This document shows, piece after piece, positions 43,727-51,746 of a stretch of 64,000 nucleotides of DNA (the first letter of the stretch is position 1; each line of letters opens with the position of its first letter). Both the position numbers and the translations under genes were made by a program. Under the pieces are notes generated by a model. It did no database searches. It saw only the letters and a list, made by a program, of their open reading frames with translations, and was not told the DNA's origin. The stretch is from Planctomycetota bacterium (GTDB lineage Bacteria > Planctomycetota > JAJSAM01): positions 40,376 to 104,375 of the forward strand of contig JAJSAM010000027.1 of NCBI GenBank assembly GCA_024274785.1, read 5' to 3'.

Positions 43727-45250
43727 ATGCGCCATCTATACGCCCTGTTCGCCCTGATCGTGGTGGGCCTGCTTCTCGCCTGTTCCGGACCGACGGCCGA
43801 TTCCGGGCCGAAGCGGATCGCCTGGAACGTCGAGGTGCCCCAGAGCACCGAGCTCGCCGGCCGGGAGGTGACCGAACTGACCAGTGGGCCCTGGGTCGTG
43901 CGGAAGACCGTCTCTTCGGCGTCTGATTCCAGTCGTCGTCGGGGAACTGCGGGGAGTGCCGTCGCGACCGTGGCCGAGCCGATGGACAAGTTGATGGATC
44001 TCGATGACAGTGCCCCCGCCGGTGCTCCGGCACGCGCCGCGGACGCGGGCTCGACCGGCCGGGATCGGGGCGACGACGCGCACGAGGCGCCGGCGAAGGT
44101 GGAAGCCGTCGCCGGGGAGGGCACCATCGCCGGCGGCAAGAGGCGTCTCGAGGCTCACGGTGGGGGAGCGCGCCCGCGTTCACGGCAGTCCGCCCCGGCG
44201 CTCAAGGCGGGCACGACCGACGACAACGAGAAGTACGAGGCTTTCCTGAAATTCACCGCCGAGTGGGGGGATCGGGAAGACACCGCGGGGCTCTACGACG
44301 AACTCGACGTGGCCGACCGGATGTACATCGAGGTGGTGAACGGAGAGGGTGCGGTGGTCCCCGCGGCGAGAGTGCAGGTGGTCGACATCGCGAACGATCG
44401 CACTATCCTCTCCGGCACCACCTACGGCGACGGCCGGGTGCCCTTCTACCCGCATCTCGATGCGGAGCCGACCTCCTTCGTCGATTCGACCCCCCCGAAG
44501 TACCTGGTGGAGGTCAACGCGGGGCTGTCGCGGCGCCGGGTGGAGTGGGACGGCACGTCCGATCTGACGGTGAAGGTCGAGGAGAAGGAGCCGATCAGTG
44601 AACCGGTAAAGCTCGACGTCCTCTTCCTGATCGACACCACCGGCTCCATGAACGATGAGATCGATCGCATCAAGGACTCGCTGCTCTCGATGACGGACAA
44701 GCTGAAGTCGATGGAGCGGGAGTTCGACCTTCGCTACGCGGCGGTGCTCTACCGGGACATCGGCGACGACTACGTGACGAAGGCGCACCCGTTCACGAGT
44801 GATATCCGGGCGTTCGACGCGGCCCTCGCGACGATCCGGGCGAATGGAGGCGGGGACGGTCCCGAATCGCTGAACCAGGGCGTGGCCGAGGCGGTGGGCC
44901 GGGCCGACTGGCGCGAAGGCGCCGCCAAGGTGATGTTCCTCATCGCCGACGCTCCGCCCCACATGGACTACGACGGCGACATTCCCTACGGCGAGAGCCT
45001 GAAGGCCGCCCTGGCCGAGGGCATTCGGATCCACTCCGTCGCCGCGAGTGGGCTGACCCCGGTGGGCACCCTGGTCTTCCGCCAGATCGCCCAGTTCACC
45101 CGCGGCAAGTTCATCTTCATCGAGTACGGCGGCGTCGCGGCGACGGCGAAGTCCCACGGCGTCACGGGCCAGGTGAAGAGTAACAACCTGGACGACATCC
45201 TCTTCGAGCAGATCCGGGAAGAGGTGGCGCGTTGGGGGAGGCCGGAGTAG
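43727..45250 (+). CDS. Large VWA-domain lipoprotein
   Basis: A 507-residue lipoprotein (LFALIVVGLLLACSGP). Residues 60-150 are a low-complexity Ala/Gly/Arg linker. Residues 165-280 look like an immunoglobulin-type domain (YIEVVNGEGAVVPAARVQVV). A VWA domain follows from about 290: LDVLFLIDTTGSMNDEID (MIDAS), then a Gly-rich loop GGGDGPESLNQGVAEAV and VMFLIADAPPHM. The second VWA lipoprotein in 6 kb suggests a surface complex. The 402 bases downstream hold no gene. Confidence 0.85.
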   Translation: MRHLYALFALIVVGLLLACSGPTADSGPKRIAWNVEVPQSTELAGREVTELTSGPWVVRKTVSSASDSSRRRGTAGSAVATVAEPMDKLMDLDDSAPAGAPARAADAGSTGRDRGDDAHEAPAKVEAVAGEGTIAGGKRRLEAHGGGARPRSRQSAPALKAGTTDDNEKYEAFLKFTAEWGDREDTAGLYDELDVADRMYIEVVNGEGAVVPAARVQVVDIANDRTILSGTTYGDGRVPFYPHLDAEPTSFVDSTPPKYLVEVNAGLSRRRVEWDGTSDLTVKVEEKEPISEPVKLDVLFLIDTTGSMNDEIDRIKDSLLSMTDKLKSMEREFDLRYAAVLYRDIGDDYVTKAHPFTSDIRAFDAALATIRANGGGDGPESLNQGVAEAVGRADWREGAAKVMFLIADAPPHMDYDGDIPYGESLKAALAEGIRIHSVAASGLTPVGTLVFRQIAQFTRGKFIFIEYGGVAATAKSHGVTGQVKSNNLDDILFEQIREEVARWGRPE

Positions 45251-45652
45251 CAGCGCGACGCAGGCTGAACTCCCCTTGCGCTTCGGAGGGTCGAGCGCTG
45301 TCTCGACCAGTCACCAGGCAGCACCGTCCGCGGTCGTCCCGCCTGTGCCGGAAAACCGTACCGCACTCCACTCAGGGCTCGTCTGGCAAACAAGTGCGAC
45401 CGTTGCACCGAGAGCGCCGCAGGTATTTCCAGGCGGGCCCTCACCTCGAGACGCGGGTTTCCTTTCCGGGGTTGGGCGACGGGCGGTTTGGTCTCGCAGT
45501 GGGCGGACGACTTGCCGGCACAGGCGCAGCTTCCGGGGAAGATGGTCGAGTGGGTGTGGTCGGGACGGCGCCCGACCCTCCGATGAGAATCCGGGCCTTC
45601 GATGGGGGAGGAACGGGATCGACCTGAGTGGCGTTGACACCTCCTCAGCGGG
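45251..45652. other. Intergenic stretch, no gene recognised
   Basis: Several overlapping frames exist, but none has a start site, codon pattern or similarity that supports a gene. No terminator was found after the VWA gene. It separates the VWA gene from the minus-strand MoaD-like gene. Confidence 0.4.
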
Positions 45653-45901
45653 CTAGCCGCCTCCGATTCTGGGGAAGAGCGAGAGCACATCGCCTTCCTC
45701 GAGGGCGGAGTCCATCTTTCCGTGGCGTCCGTTCAACAGGATGATCCCGACGGCGAGGCGGTCCTCATCGATCTCCAGGCTCTTGATGACATCCCCGACC
45801 ACCGCGCCGTCGGGGACCTCCCTTTCGCGGTCCGCGAAGCGTCCTTCACGATACTGCGCGAAGAGCCTGATGGTGATGGTGAAGTAGCCCGCCTTTCTCA
45901 T
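45653..45901 (-). CDS. MoaD/ThiS-family sulfur carrier
   Basis: An 82-residue beta-grasp protein with the Gly-Gly C-terminus (SLFPRIGGG). FTITIRLFAQYREG and VVGDVIKSLEIDEDRLAVGI are family features, and HGKMDSALEEGDVLSLFP precedes the end. MoaD carries sulfur for the molybdopterin dithiolene; copies next to AOR genes serve tungsten-pterin cofactor. The first five codons (MRKAG) lie inside a dispersed repeat, so the true start could differ or be repeat-supplied. Confidence 0.88.
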   Translation of the reverse strand: MRKAGYFTITIRLFAQYREGRFADREREVPDGAVVGDVIKSLEIDEDRLAVGIILLNGRHGKMDSALEEGDVLSLFPRIGGG

Positions 45902-46020
45902 GAGGGCACACGATCTGAGGGGCGGTCGCGGCGCATCGCGGCGTCAGACCTCCTCCGAGATGGGAAGGCGTCGCGTCGTCGGTCTTCCTGGCGCTGCATC
46001 CACGCCTGCCTCCTCAGATA
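45885..46020 (-). repeat. Dispersed ~135-bp intergenic repeat, copy B
   Basis: On the minus strand it aligns to copy A at 40151-40286 over its whole length. It includes GAGGAGGCAGGCGTGGATGC and ends AAAGGCGGGCTA over the MoaD-like start codon. The first 58 bases of the plus-strand form are exactly duplicated at 46123-46180. Confidence 0.8.
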
Positions 46021-46098
46021 CGCCTCGTCACCGCAGCAGCCCGCCAGGACGCAACCCATCCTCTGATGGATTCCACCGCACCAGAAACGCGGCGCGCG

Positions 46099-46138
46099 CC
46101 CTCACGAGAAAAGCGGGCTGCCGCCTTTCTCATGAGGG
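46099..46138. other. Hairpin of facing repeat ends
   Basis: 18-base arms (two mismatches), CCCTCACGAGAAAAGCGG and CCGCCTTTCTCATGAGGG, surround GCTG. The left arm is the end of one repeat copy and the right arm the end of the oppositely oriented partial copy C. It lies after the AOR gene and could stop transcription. Confidence 0.55.
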
Positions 46139-46180
46139 CACACGATCTGAGGGGCGGTCGCGGCGCATCGCGGCGTCAGA
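46121..46180 (-). repeat. Dispersed repeat, partial copy C
   Basis: From 46123 to 46180 the sequence is identical over 58 bases to 45891-45948. It ends over the AOR stop codon (TGA at 46178-46176). The rest of the 135-bp unit is absent. Confidence 0.85.
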
Positions 46181-47912
46181 AGTCCCAGAATCCGTCGATC
46201 TCCTCGGGGGTGAAGTCCCACACCACGTCGTGCGGAGGGAGCGTTTCATAGGTCATGAACTCCGGCAGCCGGTCATGCGCGCTGTTCAACCCGGCCCTCA
46301 AGTTGAATTCGCGTTCAGTCCTCAGGATGCGCTTTCCCAGTTCCATGACGTTGCTGAAGTCGAGCTCGATGCCGAACCGGGCGTTGATCATGTCGATGAG
46401 GGCGGGCATGCATTCCGGATCGTCGAGAATCGGGAAAGCGACGAAGATGCACATGCCGGTGCTGTCGATGGCCGCGGTTGAAATCTGGAGATTCCTCGAC
46501 AGCTCGATCTGTCCTTCCTTCCCGAGAGGGTCGAGGTGCCCTCCGACGCCCAGGATGTTCGTGGCCACGGCGTATCCCGCCGTGTGGTCGGCGCCCATCG
46601 GGTTGGTCGCGAAGGTAATGCCCTGGCCCTTGACGGCTCGCGGTTCATAGGCGGTGATGCCCTGGTTCTTCACCACCGGTACCCTGACGAGTCCGTAGAG
46701 CCTGCCGAGATTGCCAACGCCTCCGCCGATGATACGCCCCAGCGGAGTTCCGTTCGCGAGGTCGTCCTGGATGATCCTGAGGGCCGCTTCCCCATCGCCG
46801 TAGTCGAGGATGCCCGCATCCACGGCAAGGCCCAGGGTGATGCCGGTTTCGATCGAATCGACGCCGAGATCGTCCATGACGTTGTCGATCCTGGCAATCA
46901 TGTCGAGATCGCTGATTCCCATGTGCGCGCCGAGTGACCAGATGGTCTCGTACTCGAACCCCGAGGTGACGTACTTCCCGTCTTCGTCGTTGTAGGTCTG
47001 GGAGCATCGAATCACGCATCCGCGATGGCATCCGTGAGCCGTATCGCCCTCGCGTTCGGTGATCAGTCGGGCCATGCGCTCGCCGGAAATCTGCTCCGCG
47101 AAATCACACTCGCCGCTCCGGAAGTTGCGGGTAGGAAGGCCACCGGCTTCGCTGAGGATGTTGACGAGGATGGCGGTTCCAAACGCTTTCAGTCCTTCTC
47201 CGGCCACGGGGTGCGCGAGGATGGCGTGCATGAACTTCTTGTTGGCGGCCTTGAGTTTCCCGGGGTCGGAGATACTCACTTCGTCATCGGGGCCCGCTTC
47301 GACCGTGATGCACTTGACCTTCTTGGCGCCCATCACCGCGCCAAGACCTCCGCGACCGTGGCTTCGCAGCTTGCCGTTCGGATCCCGGACGGAGATGTTC
47401 GCGACCAGCATCTTCATCTCGCCGGCACGGCCGATGGTCATGACCGCCGCCTTGTTGCCGACCTTCTCCGCCATGATGTCCAGAACTTCGAAGTTGTTCT
47501 TCCCCACCAGCTCCGGGACTCGCGTGATCTCGACGTTCTCCCTGGTCACGTGCAGGTGATAGAAGGTGGAATCGTCTTCGGGGAGCCCCTCGATGATCAG
47601 CGCCTTGACTCCGAGCCTGGCGAGAATGGCGGCGCTGGTTCCTCCCGCGTTGCTCTCCTTGATGCCGCCGGTGAGTGGGCTCTTGGCGCCGCAGGAGCAC
47701 CGTCCGGAGTCGGTCGCCCCGGTCCCGGAAAGCATCCCGGGCGCGAAGACCAGCTTGTTTCGCGGGCCCAGGGGGTGACACTCCGGGTTGACTTCCTCAG
47801 CGACGATCGTGGAGGTGAGTCCACGTCCTCCCAGCCCCTGCCATGCTTCGGGCACATCCTCGATCTCGAAGCTCAGGTTCGACATGTCCACGCGATAGAT
47901 CCGGTCTGACAT
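46176..47912 (-). CDS. Aldehyde:ferredoxin oxidoreductase family enzyme
   Basis: A 578-residue protein. GLGGRGLTSTIVAEEVNPE and GMLSGTGATDSGRCSCGAKS belong to the N-terminal pterin-binding domain, and LRSHGRGGLGAVMGAKKVK is a hallmark motif. The Fe-S Cys are HGCHRGCVIRCSQ (C-x3-C-x3-C) with a later STGMCIFVAFP. Family members hold tungsten- or molybdenum-pterin and a 4Fe-4S cluster, and oxidise aldehydes or reduce acids with ferredoxin; the subfamily here is undecided. The MoaD-like gene follows, separated by the repeat block. It likely works in fermentation. Confidence 0.92.
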   Translation of the reverse strand: MSDRIYRVDMSNLSFEIEDVPEAWQGLGGRGLTSTIVAEEVNPECHPLGPRNKLVFAPGMLSGTGATDSGRCSCGAKSPLTGGIKESNAGGTSAAILARLGVKALIIEGLPEDDSTFYHLHVTRENVEITRVPELVGKNNFEVLDIMAEKVGNKAAVMTIGRAGEMKMLVANISVRDPNGKLRSHGRGGLGAVMGAKKVKCITVEAGPDDEVSISDPGKLKAANKKFMHAILAHPVAGEGLKAFGTAILVNILSEAGGLPTRNFRSGECDFAEQISGERMARLITEREGDTAHGCHRGCVIRCSQTYNDEDGKYVTSGFEYETIWSLGAHMGISDLDMIARIDNVMDDLGVDSIETGITLGLAVDAGILDYGDGEAALRIIQDDLANGTPLGRIIGGGVGNLGRLYGLVRVPVVKNQGITAYEPRAVKGQGITFATNPMGADHTAGYAVATNILGVGGHLDPLGKEGQIELSRNLQISTAAIDSTGMCIFVAFPILDDPECMPALIDMINARFGIELDFSNVMELGKRILRTEREFNLRAGLNSAHDRLPEFMTYETLPPHDVVWDFTPEEIDGFWDF

Positions 47913-48147
47913 CACGTTGCCCCTTCCTTGTGTCTCCGCCGGGATGATGGCGCGAAGGCAGAGCCCTCCGGTGAGCCGTGTCCTGCCATGGCGCCCCCTC
48001 GTACGAACCTCTCGATGGTAGTGCGAAGTGGTGCCATTCGGCAAGGGTGCGGTTCGGCGTGGGGAGTGTCTGGATCCTCGAGATTCGAAGCGGCCGGCGT
48101 CGATTCCGACACCGGCCGCTCCTGGTCACTGCTCCGACCCTCTGGTC

Positions 48148-49611
48148 CTATTCGACTTCGTAATCCCCGGCATCGGCCGTGTCGGCATCGCCGTCGGGGT
48201 CGCGGGTGACCGTGACCTCCCAGGTGCCGGCGGCCAGCGGCTTCTTCCAGGTGCCCGGAGGGGCGACCAGGAGTTGCCGGTCGGTCTGCCAGAGGATCCG
48301 GCCGAGTTGCGCGTCGTTCTCGCCGTCGTCGAAGCTCACCTCGATCTCGGTGGTCAACTTCGTACCGAAACCGGTGCCCTTGATCATGATCGGGCGGGGG
48401 AAGCCCCTGCCGTTCCAGGTGTCGGGTCTCATCGACGTGACGGTCAGGTCATTCTCCTGGACGGTGAACGTGACCGCGTCGGAAGTCTGGTCGCCGACGG
48501 TGACGGTGACATCGTACTCACCGTCCGCGAGCTTCGCAGGGACCAGGACCATGAGGCTGCCGGCCCGGTTTCTGCCGAAGCCCGGCATCCCGCCGAAGAC
48601 CCTGGCTTTCACCTGCTCGGTGCCGTCGTCAAAGGTCACGGTCGGCATGCCGCCGAAGAAAAGGAGCCCGTCGCCCGTCAGCCTGACCATGCTGCCGGCC
48701 GGGCCGGACTCGGGGTCGATCTCGTCGATCTCCGGAGCGGCGGGCGTGCCGACTTCGTACTCGAACGAGTCGGTCTCATTCCAGTCCTTGCCGTCACGAA
48801 GCTCGACCGAGACGTCGTAGGTCTCACCGGCGTCGGCCCGGAAGGGGACCGCGGTGTAGATCTTGTCATAGCCGTTGGTGAACCCCCGGGTGACGATCTC
48901 GTCGCCGGCGGAGTCCGTCCAGGTCACGCGGCAGAAGCCCGGGGGCGAGAGGTCCGTGCCCTCGATCATGATCCGGCCACCGGGGAGCGCATCCTCGTCG
49001 GTGATGTCGGTGATCGCGGCGTCGCCGGCGGCCACGATGGTGATCGTTTGAGAGCAGTCACCGGTGTCGATCCCGTCTCCGTTCTCGATCTCGAGCGTGT
49101 AGACGCCCGCGTCGAGGTCATCGGGGATCGTGATCATCAGCGCGCGGCGCCTGCCCTTCGGTTCGACGGTGTCCGCGGTCTCGCCGGAGGAGTCGATGAA
49201 GCGCACTTCGCCGCCGCCCAGTCGCTTGCCGACCACCAGGATCGACATGCCGGGTGTCGCCGTTTCGGCGCTCACGCGGTAGACGACCGGCGCGCCCTCT
49301 TCGAGCACGATGAACTCGTCGTCGAGGAGCGTGCTGTCCACGGTGACGTCGACACCGCCGGTTGCGATGTCCTCCGGGACCTCACAGAGGATGAACTGGT
49401 CGTTGCTTCGAATCACCTCGGCATCGACCCCGTCGATCTGGACCGCGGGGTTGTCGCCGAAGTCTTCGCCCATGATGACGAGCAGGTCGCCCGGGGCGCC
49501 GCATTCGGGCTTGAATTCCGTGGCGGCGAAGGCCGCGCCGGAGAGCAGGATGATGGACAGGATTCCGGCCAGAGAGAGCCGGGTAAGGCTTGCGATCTTC
49601 AGTTTGCGCAT
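48148..49611 (-). CDS. Secreted protein with tandem IPT/TIG-like domains
   Basis: A 487-residue protein with a signal peptide (SLAGILSIILLSGAAFA). About five immunoglobulin-like units of 75-95 residues follow. Each opens with an IPT-type turn: CGAPGDLLVIMGEDFG, TATPGMSILVVGKRLG, DALPGGRIMIEGTDLS, ESGPAGSMVRLTGDGL and NGRGFPRPIMIKGTGFG. It is strongly acidic with few Lys, like secreted proteins. It may be a surface structural or binding protein; there is no anchor at its C-terminus. Only 10 bases separate it from the small lipoprotein downstream of it, whose gene ends upstream on this strand. Confidence 0.8.
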   Translation of the reverse strand: MRKLKIASLTRLSLAGILSIILLSGAAFAATEFKPECGAPGDLLVIMGEDFGDNPAVQIDGVDAEVIRSNDQFILCEVPEDIATGGVDVTVDSTLLDDEFIVLEEGAPVVYRVSAETATPGMSILVVGKRLGGGEVRFIDSSGETADTVEPKGRRRALMITIPDDLDAGVYTLEIENGDGIDTGDCSQTITIVAAGDAAITDITDEDALPGGRIMIEGTDLSPPGFCRVTWTDSAGDEIVTRGFTNGYDKIYTAVPFRADAGETYDVSVELRDGKDWNETDSFEYEVGTPAAPEIDEIDPESGPAGSMVRLTGDGLLFFGGMPTVTFDDGTEQVKARVFGGMPGFGRNRAGSLMVLVPAKLADGEYDVTVTVGDQTSDAVTFTVQENDLTVTSMRPDTWNGRGFPRPIMIKGTGFGTKLTTEIEVSFDDGENDAQLGRILWQTDRQLLVAPPGTWKKPLAAGTWEVTVTRDPDGDADTADAGDYEVE

Positions 49612-49621
49612 GGCTCCCTCC

Positions 49622-50062
49622 TCAATTAAAAATGGTAACGGTGGTGTCGTTACCCTGGGTATCGGTGACGGATACGTCGGTCTTCTCAGCAACGCTGAAC
49701 GTGATGACCAGGTGGGAGTTGACCGCCTCCGAGATGGCGGAGTCGATCGTCTGGCCGGCCCAGTCCGAGGTGGCGTCGACCACGTCGCCGGTGGCGGTGC
49801 CCTTCAGGGCTTCGACGATCACCATGGGGGACTCGCTCTTGTCGAGGGTCAGCACGTCCGCCTGGTCGTCGCCGTCGTAGTCGTAGCGCACGACCACGAG
49901 CTGCGCTTCCGGCTCCACGGCTCCACCGCCGCTGCCTCCGCCATCAGCGATGGGCGTCGAGCCCACCGGGAGGGCGGCGGTTCCGCCTCCTCCTCCGCCG
50001 CCGCACGCTGCAAACAGCAGCGCGACCGCGACGCACGTCACCACGTGGGATGTTCTGATCAT
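49622..50062 (-). CDS. Small Gly-rich lipoprotein
   Basis: A 146-residue lipoprotein (VVTCVAVALLFAACGGGGGGG, lipobox FAAC followed by a Gly linker). The mature part, LVVVRYDYDGDDQADVL and later EKTDVSVTDTQGNDTTV, looks like an acidic, repeat-poor beta domain. DYDGDDQAD resembles a calcium-binding loop of dockerin/FG-GAP type. No family was assigned. It stands directly upstream of the IPT-type protein on the same strand (10-base gap), so the two are likely co-transcribed and may interact. Confidence 0.7.
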   Translation of the reverse strand: MIRTSHVVTCVAVALLFAACGGGGGGGTAALPVGSTPIADGGGSGGGAVEPEAQLVVVRYDYDGDDQADVLTLDKSESPMVIVEALKGTATGDVVDATSDWAGQTIDSAISEAVNSHLVITFSVAEKTDVSVTDTQGNDTTVTIFN

Positions 50063-50245
50063 GTGTCTCGCCTCCTTGATCTCAGCCGGACGCCCCAGGT
50101 CCGGAATGGCGTAGGAATAGTAACCCTGATACGGTGAATTGGTAGCGGCTGTTGGGAAATCGAGTCAGCCTCGATCCTCCGAAGAGGGGAGGTTTCACCC
50201 CTCGGAGAGTGCCGCGAGTGGGCTCGGCACCGCATGGGCGTACGC

Positions 50246-51019
50246 TCAAACCGCAAGCTGGTGGTCCCGGCTGAACGCGGTGCGGAACGTCAGGCGCGAC
50301 GCCACGAAGCACGAGATTACCGCGGCCGCGGTGAGTTGGAACGCCACCAGCATCTGGTAGAGAGCGGCGTCGAGGGGATCCGCGCCGCCGATGATCTGGC
50401 CGCCCATCATGCCCGGGATCTGGACCAGGCCGACCACCATCATGAAGTTCACCGCGGGGAGCAGCGCGGCACGGTAGGACTGGCGGACCACGTCCTCCGC
50501 GGCGCGGCGGGCGGTGGCGCCGAGGGCCAGTTTCGCCTCGACCTCGCGGCGACGCGCCCGGATCTCCCCGTCGAACCGGTTCTTGTAGAGGGTCACCGCG
50601 TTCATTGAGTACGAGATGATCATGCCGCCCATGGGGATCAGGTACTGCGCCTTCCCGGGAGAGACCTTGATCACGAGCACGATCACCACGGCGAGCACGA
50701 AGAAGGGGCCGATCAACAGCGCCGCGGCGACGATACCGGCGTAGCCTTTCGTCTGGTGCTCCTGTCGCCTGACGGCGTTATAGACCGCCGCGCCGACCAT
50801 CACCATCAGCACGACCGCGTTCAGCCACCAGGCTTCGACCTTGAAGACCCCGCGCAGTACGAAACCGATCGCGAGGAGTTGCACGATGGTGCGGACCGTC
50901 CCGATGAGGAAGAGCAGCGTGTAACCGACCCGGTCGAGCCGCGCGAGGACGATCGCCACGATCATCAGCGCGAGTGCCACGGAGAGATCCGGCCAGTCGA
51001 GGCGGATGTAGCCGCTCAT
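50246..51019 (-). CDS. fetB: ABC transporter permease, FetB/UPF0014 family
   Basis: A 257-residue membrane protein with about seven helices. FLIGTVRTIVQLLAIGFVL is the family's conserved second-helix region. KAQYLIPMGGMIISYSMNAV and EVEAKLALGATARRAAEDV (a cytoplasmic coupling helix) and ALLPAVNFMMVVGLVQIPGM are further family marks. E. coli FetB acts with FetA in iron export or homeostasis; substrates of relatives vary. It overlaps the ATPase gene by 4 bases. Confidence 0.85.
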   Translation of the reverse strand: MSGYIRLDWPDLSVALALMIVAIVLARLDRVGYTLLFLIGTVRTIVQLLAIGFVLRGVFKVEAWWLNAVVLMVMVGAAVYNAVRRQEHQTKGYAGIVAAALLIGPFFVLAVVIVLVIKVSPGKAQYLIPMGGMIISYSMNAVTLYKNRFDGEIRARRREVEAKLALGATARRAAEDVVRQSYRAALLPAVNFMMVVGLVQIPGMMGGQIIGGADPLDAALYQMLVAFQLTAAAVISCFVASRLTFRTAFSRDHQLAV

Positions 51020-51738
51020 TCCTCCTCCCCCGCGAAGAAGGCGCGCGTGTCCTCGAGCTCGGGGCTCTCGAAGATCTCCGGGCCGCCTCGTTCGAGCACC
51101 CGGCCGTCTTTCAGGACGAGCACCTGGTCCGCTACCTCCCGGGCCTGGGCCATGGCGTGGGAGACGAAGATCACGGTGAGGTTTCGCTCATCGCGGAGTT
51201 CCCGGATCAGGCGCAGGAGCCCCGCGGAAGCCTGGGGGTCGAGCGCGGAGGTCGGCTCGTCGAGGAGCAGCACCGACGGCCCGGGGATCAGCGTCCGCGC
51301 GAAGGCGACGCGTTGGCGCTGTCCCACCGAGAGGGCATCCGGGGCGCGGGACAGGAGTTCGCGGTCGAGGCCCACCCGCTCGAGCCAGGCCCCGGGGTCC
51401 TCGAGGTGCGGAGCCGTTGCTTCCGGATCCGCTGCGAATCGCAGGTTCTCCTCGACCGTCGCGCCGAAGAGCAGCGGTTCCTGAAAGACCAGGCCCACCT
51501 GCCGCCGGAGTACGAGGACGTCCATCTCCCGGATATCGTGGTCGTCCAGGAGGATCAGGCCGTCCCCGGGATCATCGAGGCGGCAGGCCAGGCGAAGCAG
51601 GGTCGACTTCCCGGAACCGGACGGGCCGAGGATCGTGAAGACCTCGCCGACCTTCGCGCGAAAGGACACATCCCGGAGGATGGGGACATCCCCGTCGGGG
51701 CCGCTCTTCGTCAGACTGACGTGCTCGAACTCGAGCAT
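51016..51738 (-). CDS. fetA: ABC transporter ATP-binding protein, FetA-like
   Basis: A 240-residue ATPase. FTILGPSGSGKSTLLRLAC is Walker A, VGLVFQEPLLF the Q-loop, LSVGQRQRVAFART the signature (LSVGQ), VLLLDEPTSALDP Walker B, and VIFVSHAMAQA the switch His. ATG 51738 begins MLEFEHVSL; the long ORF-track start is a shadow. It works with the permease that overlaps it. It follows the dehydrogenase-like gene by 8 bases. A link between an iron-type transporter and amino-acid metabolism genes is unusual. Confidence 0.85.
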   Translation of the reverse strand: MLEFEHVSLTKSGPDGDVPILRDVSFRAKVGEVFTILGPSGSGKSTLLRLACRLDDPGDGLILLDDHDIREMDVLVLRRQVGLVFQEPLLFGATVEENLRFAADPEATAPHLEDPGAWLERVGLDRELLSRAPDALSVGQRQRVAFARTLIPGPSVLLLDEPTSALDPQASAGLLRLIRELRDERNLTVIFVSHAMAQAREVADQVLVLKDGRVLERGGPEIFESPELEDTRAFFAGEEE

Positions 51739-51746
51739 TTTGGTCC

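Noticed and set aside
45276-45656. Plus-strand frames after the large VWA gene
   Set aside because: Low-complexity Arg/Gly/Pro translation with no start site or similarity; treated as intergenic.
40151-46180. Repeats as a CRISPR array
   Set aside because: Copies are few, long, dispersed and in both orientations, without regular spacers or cas genes.
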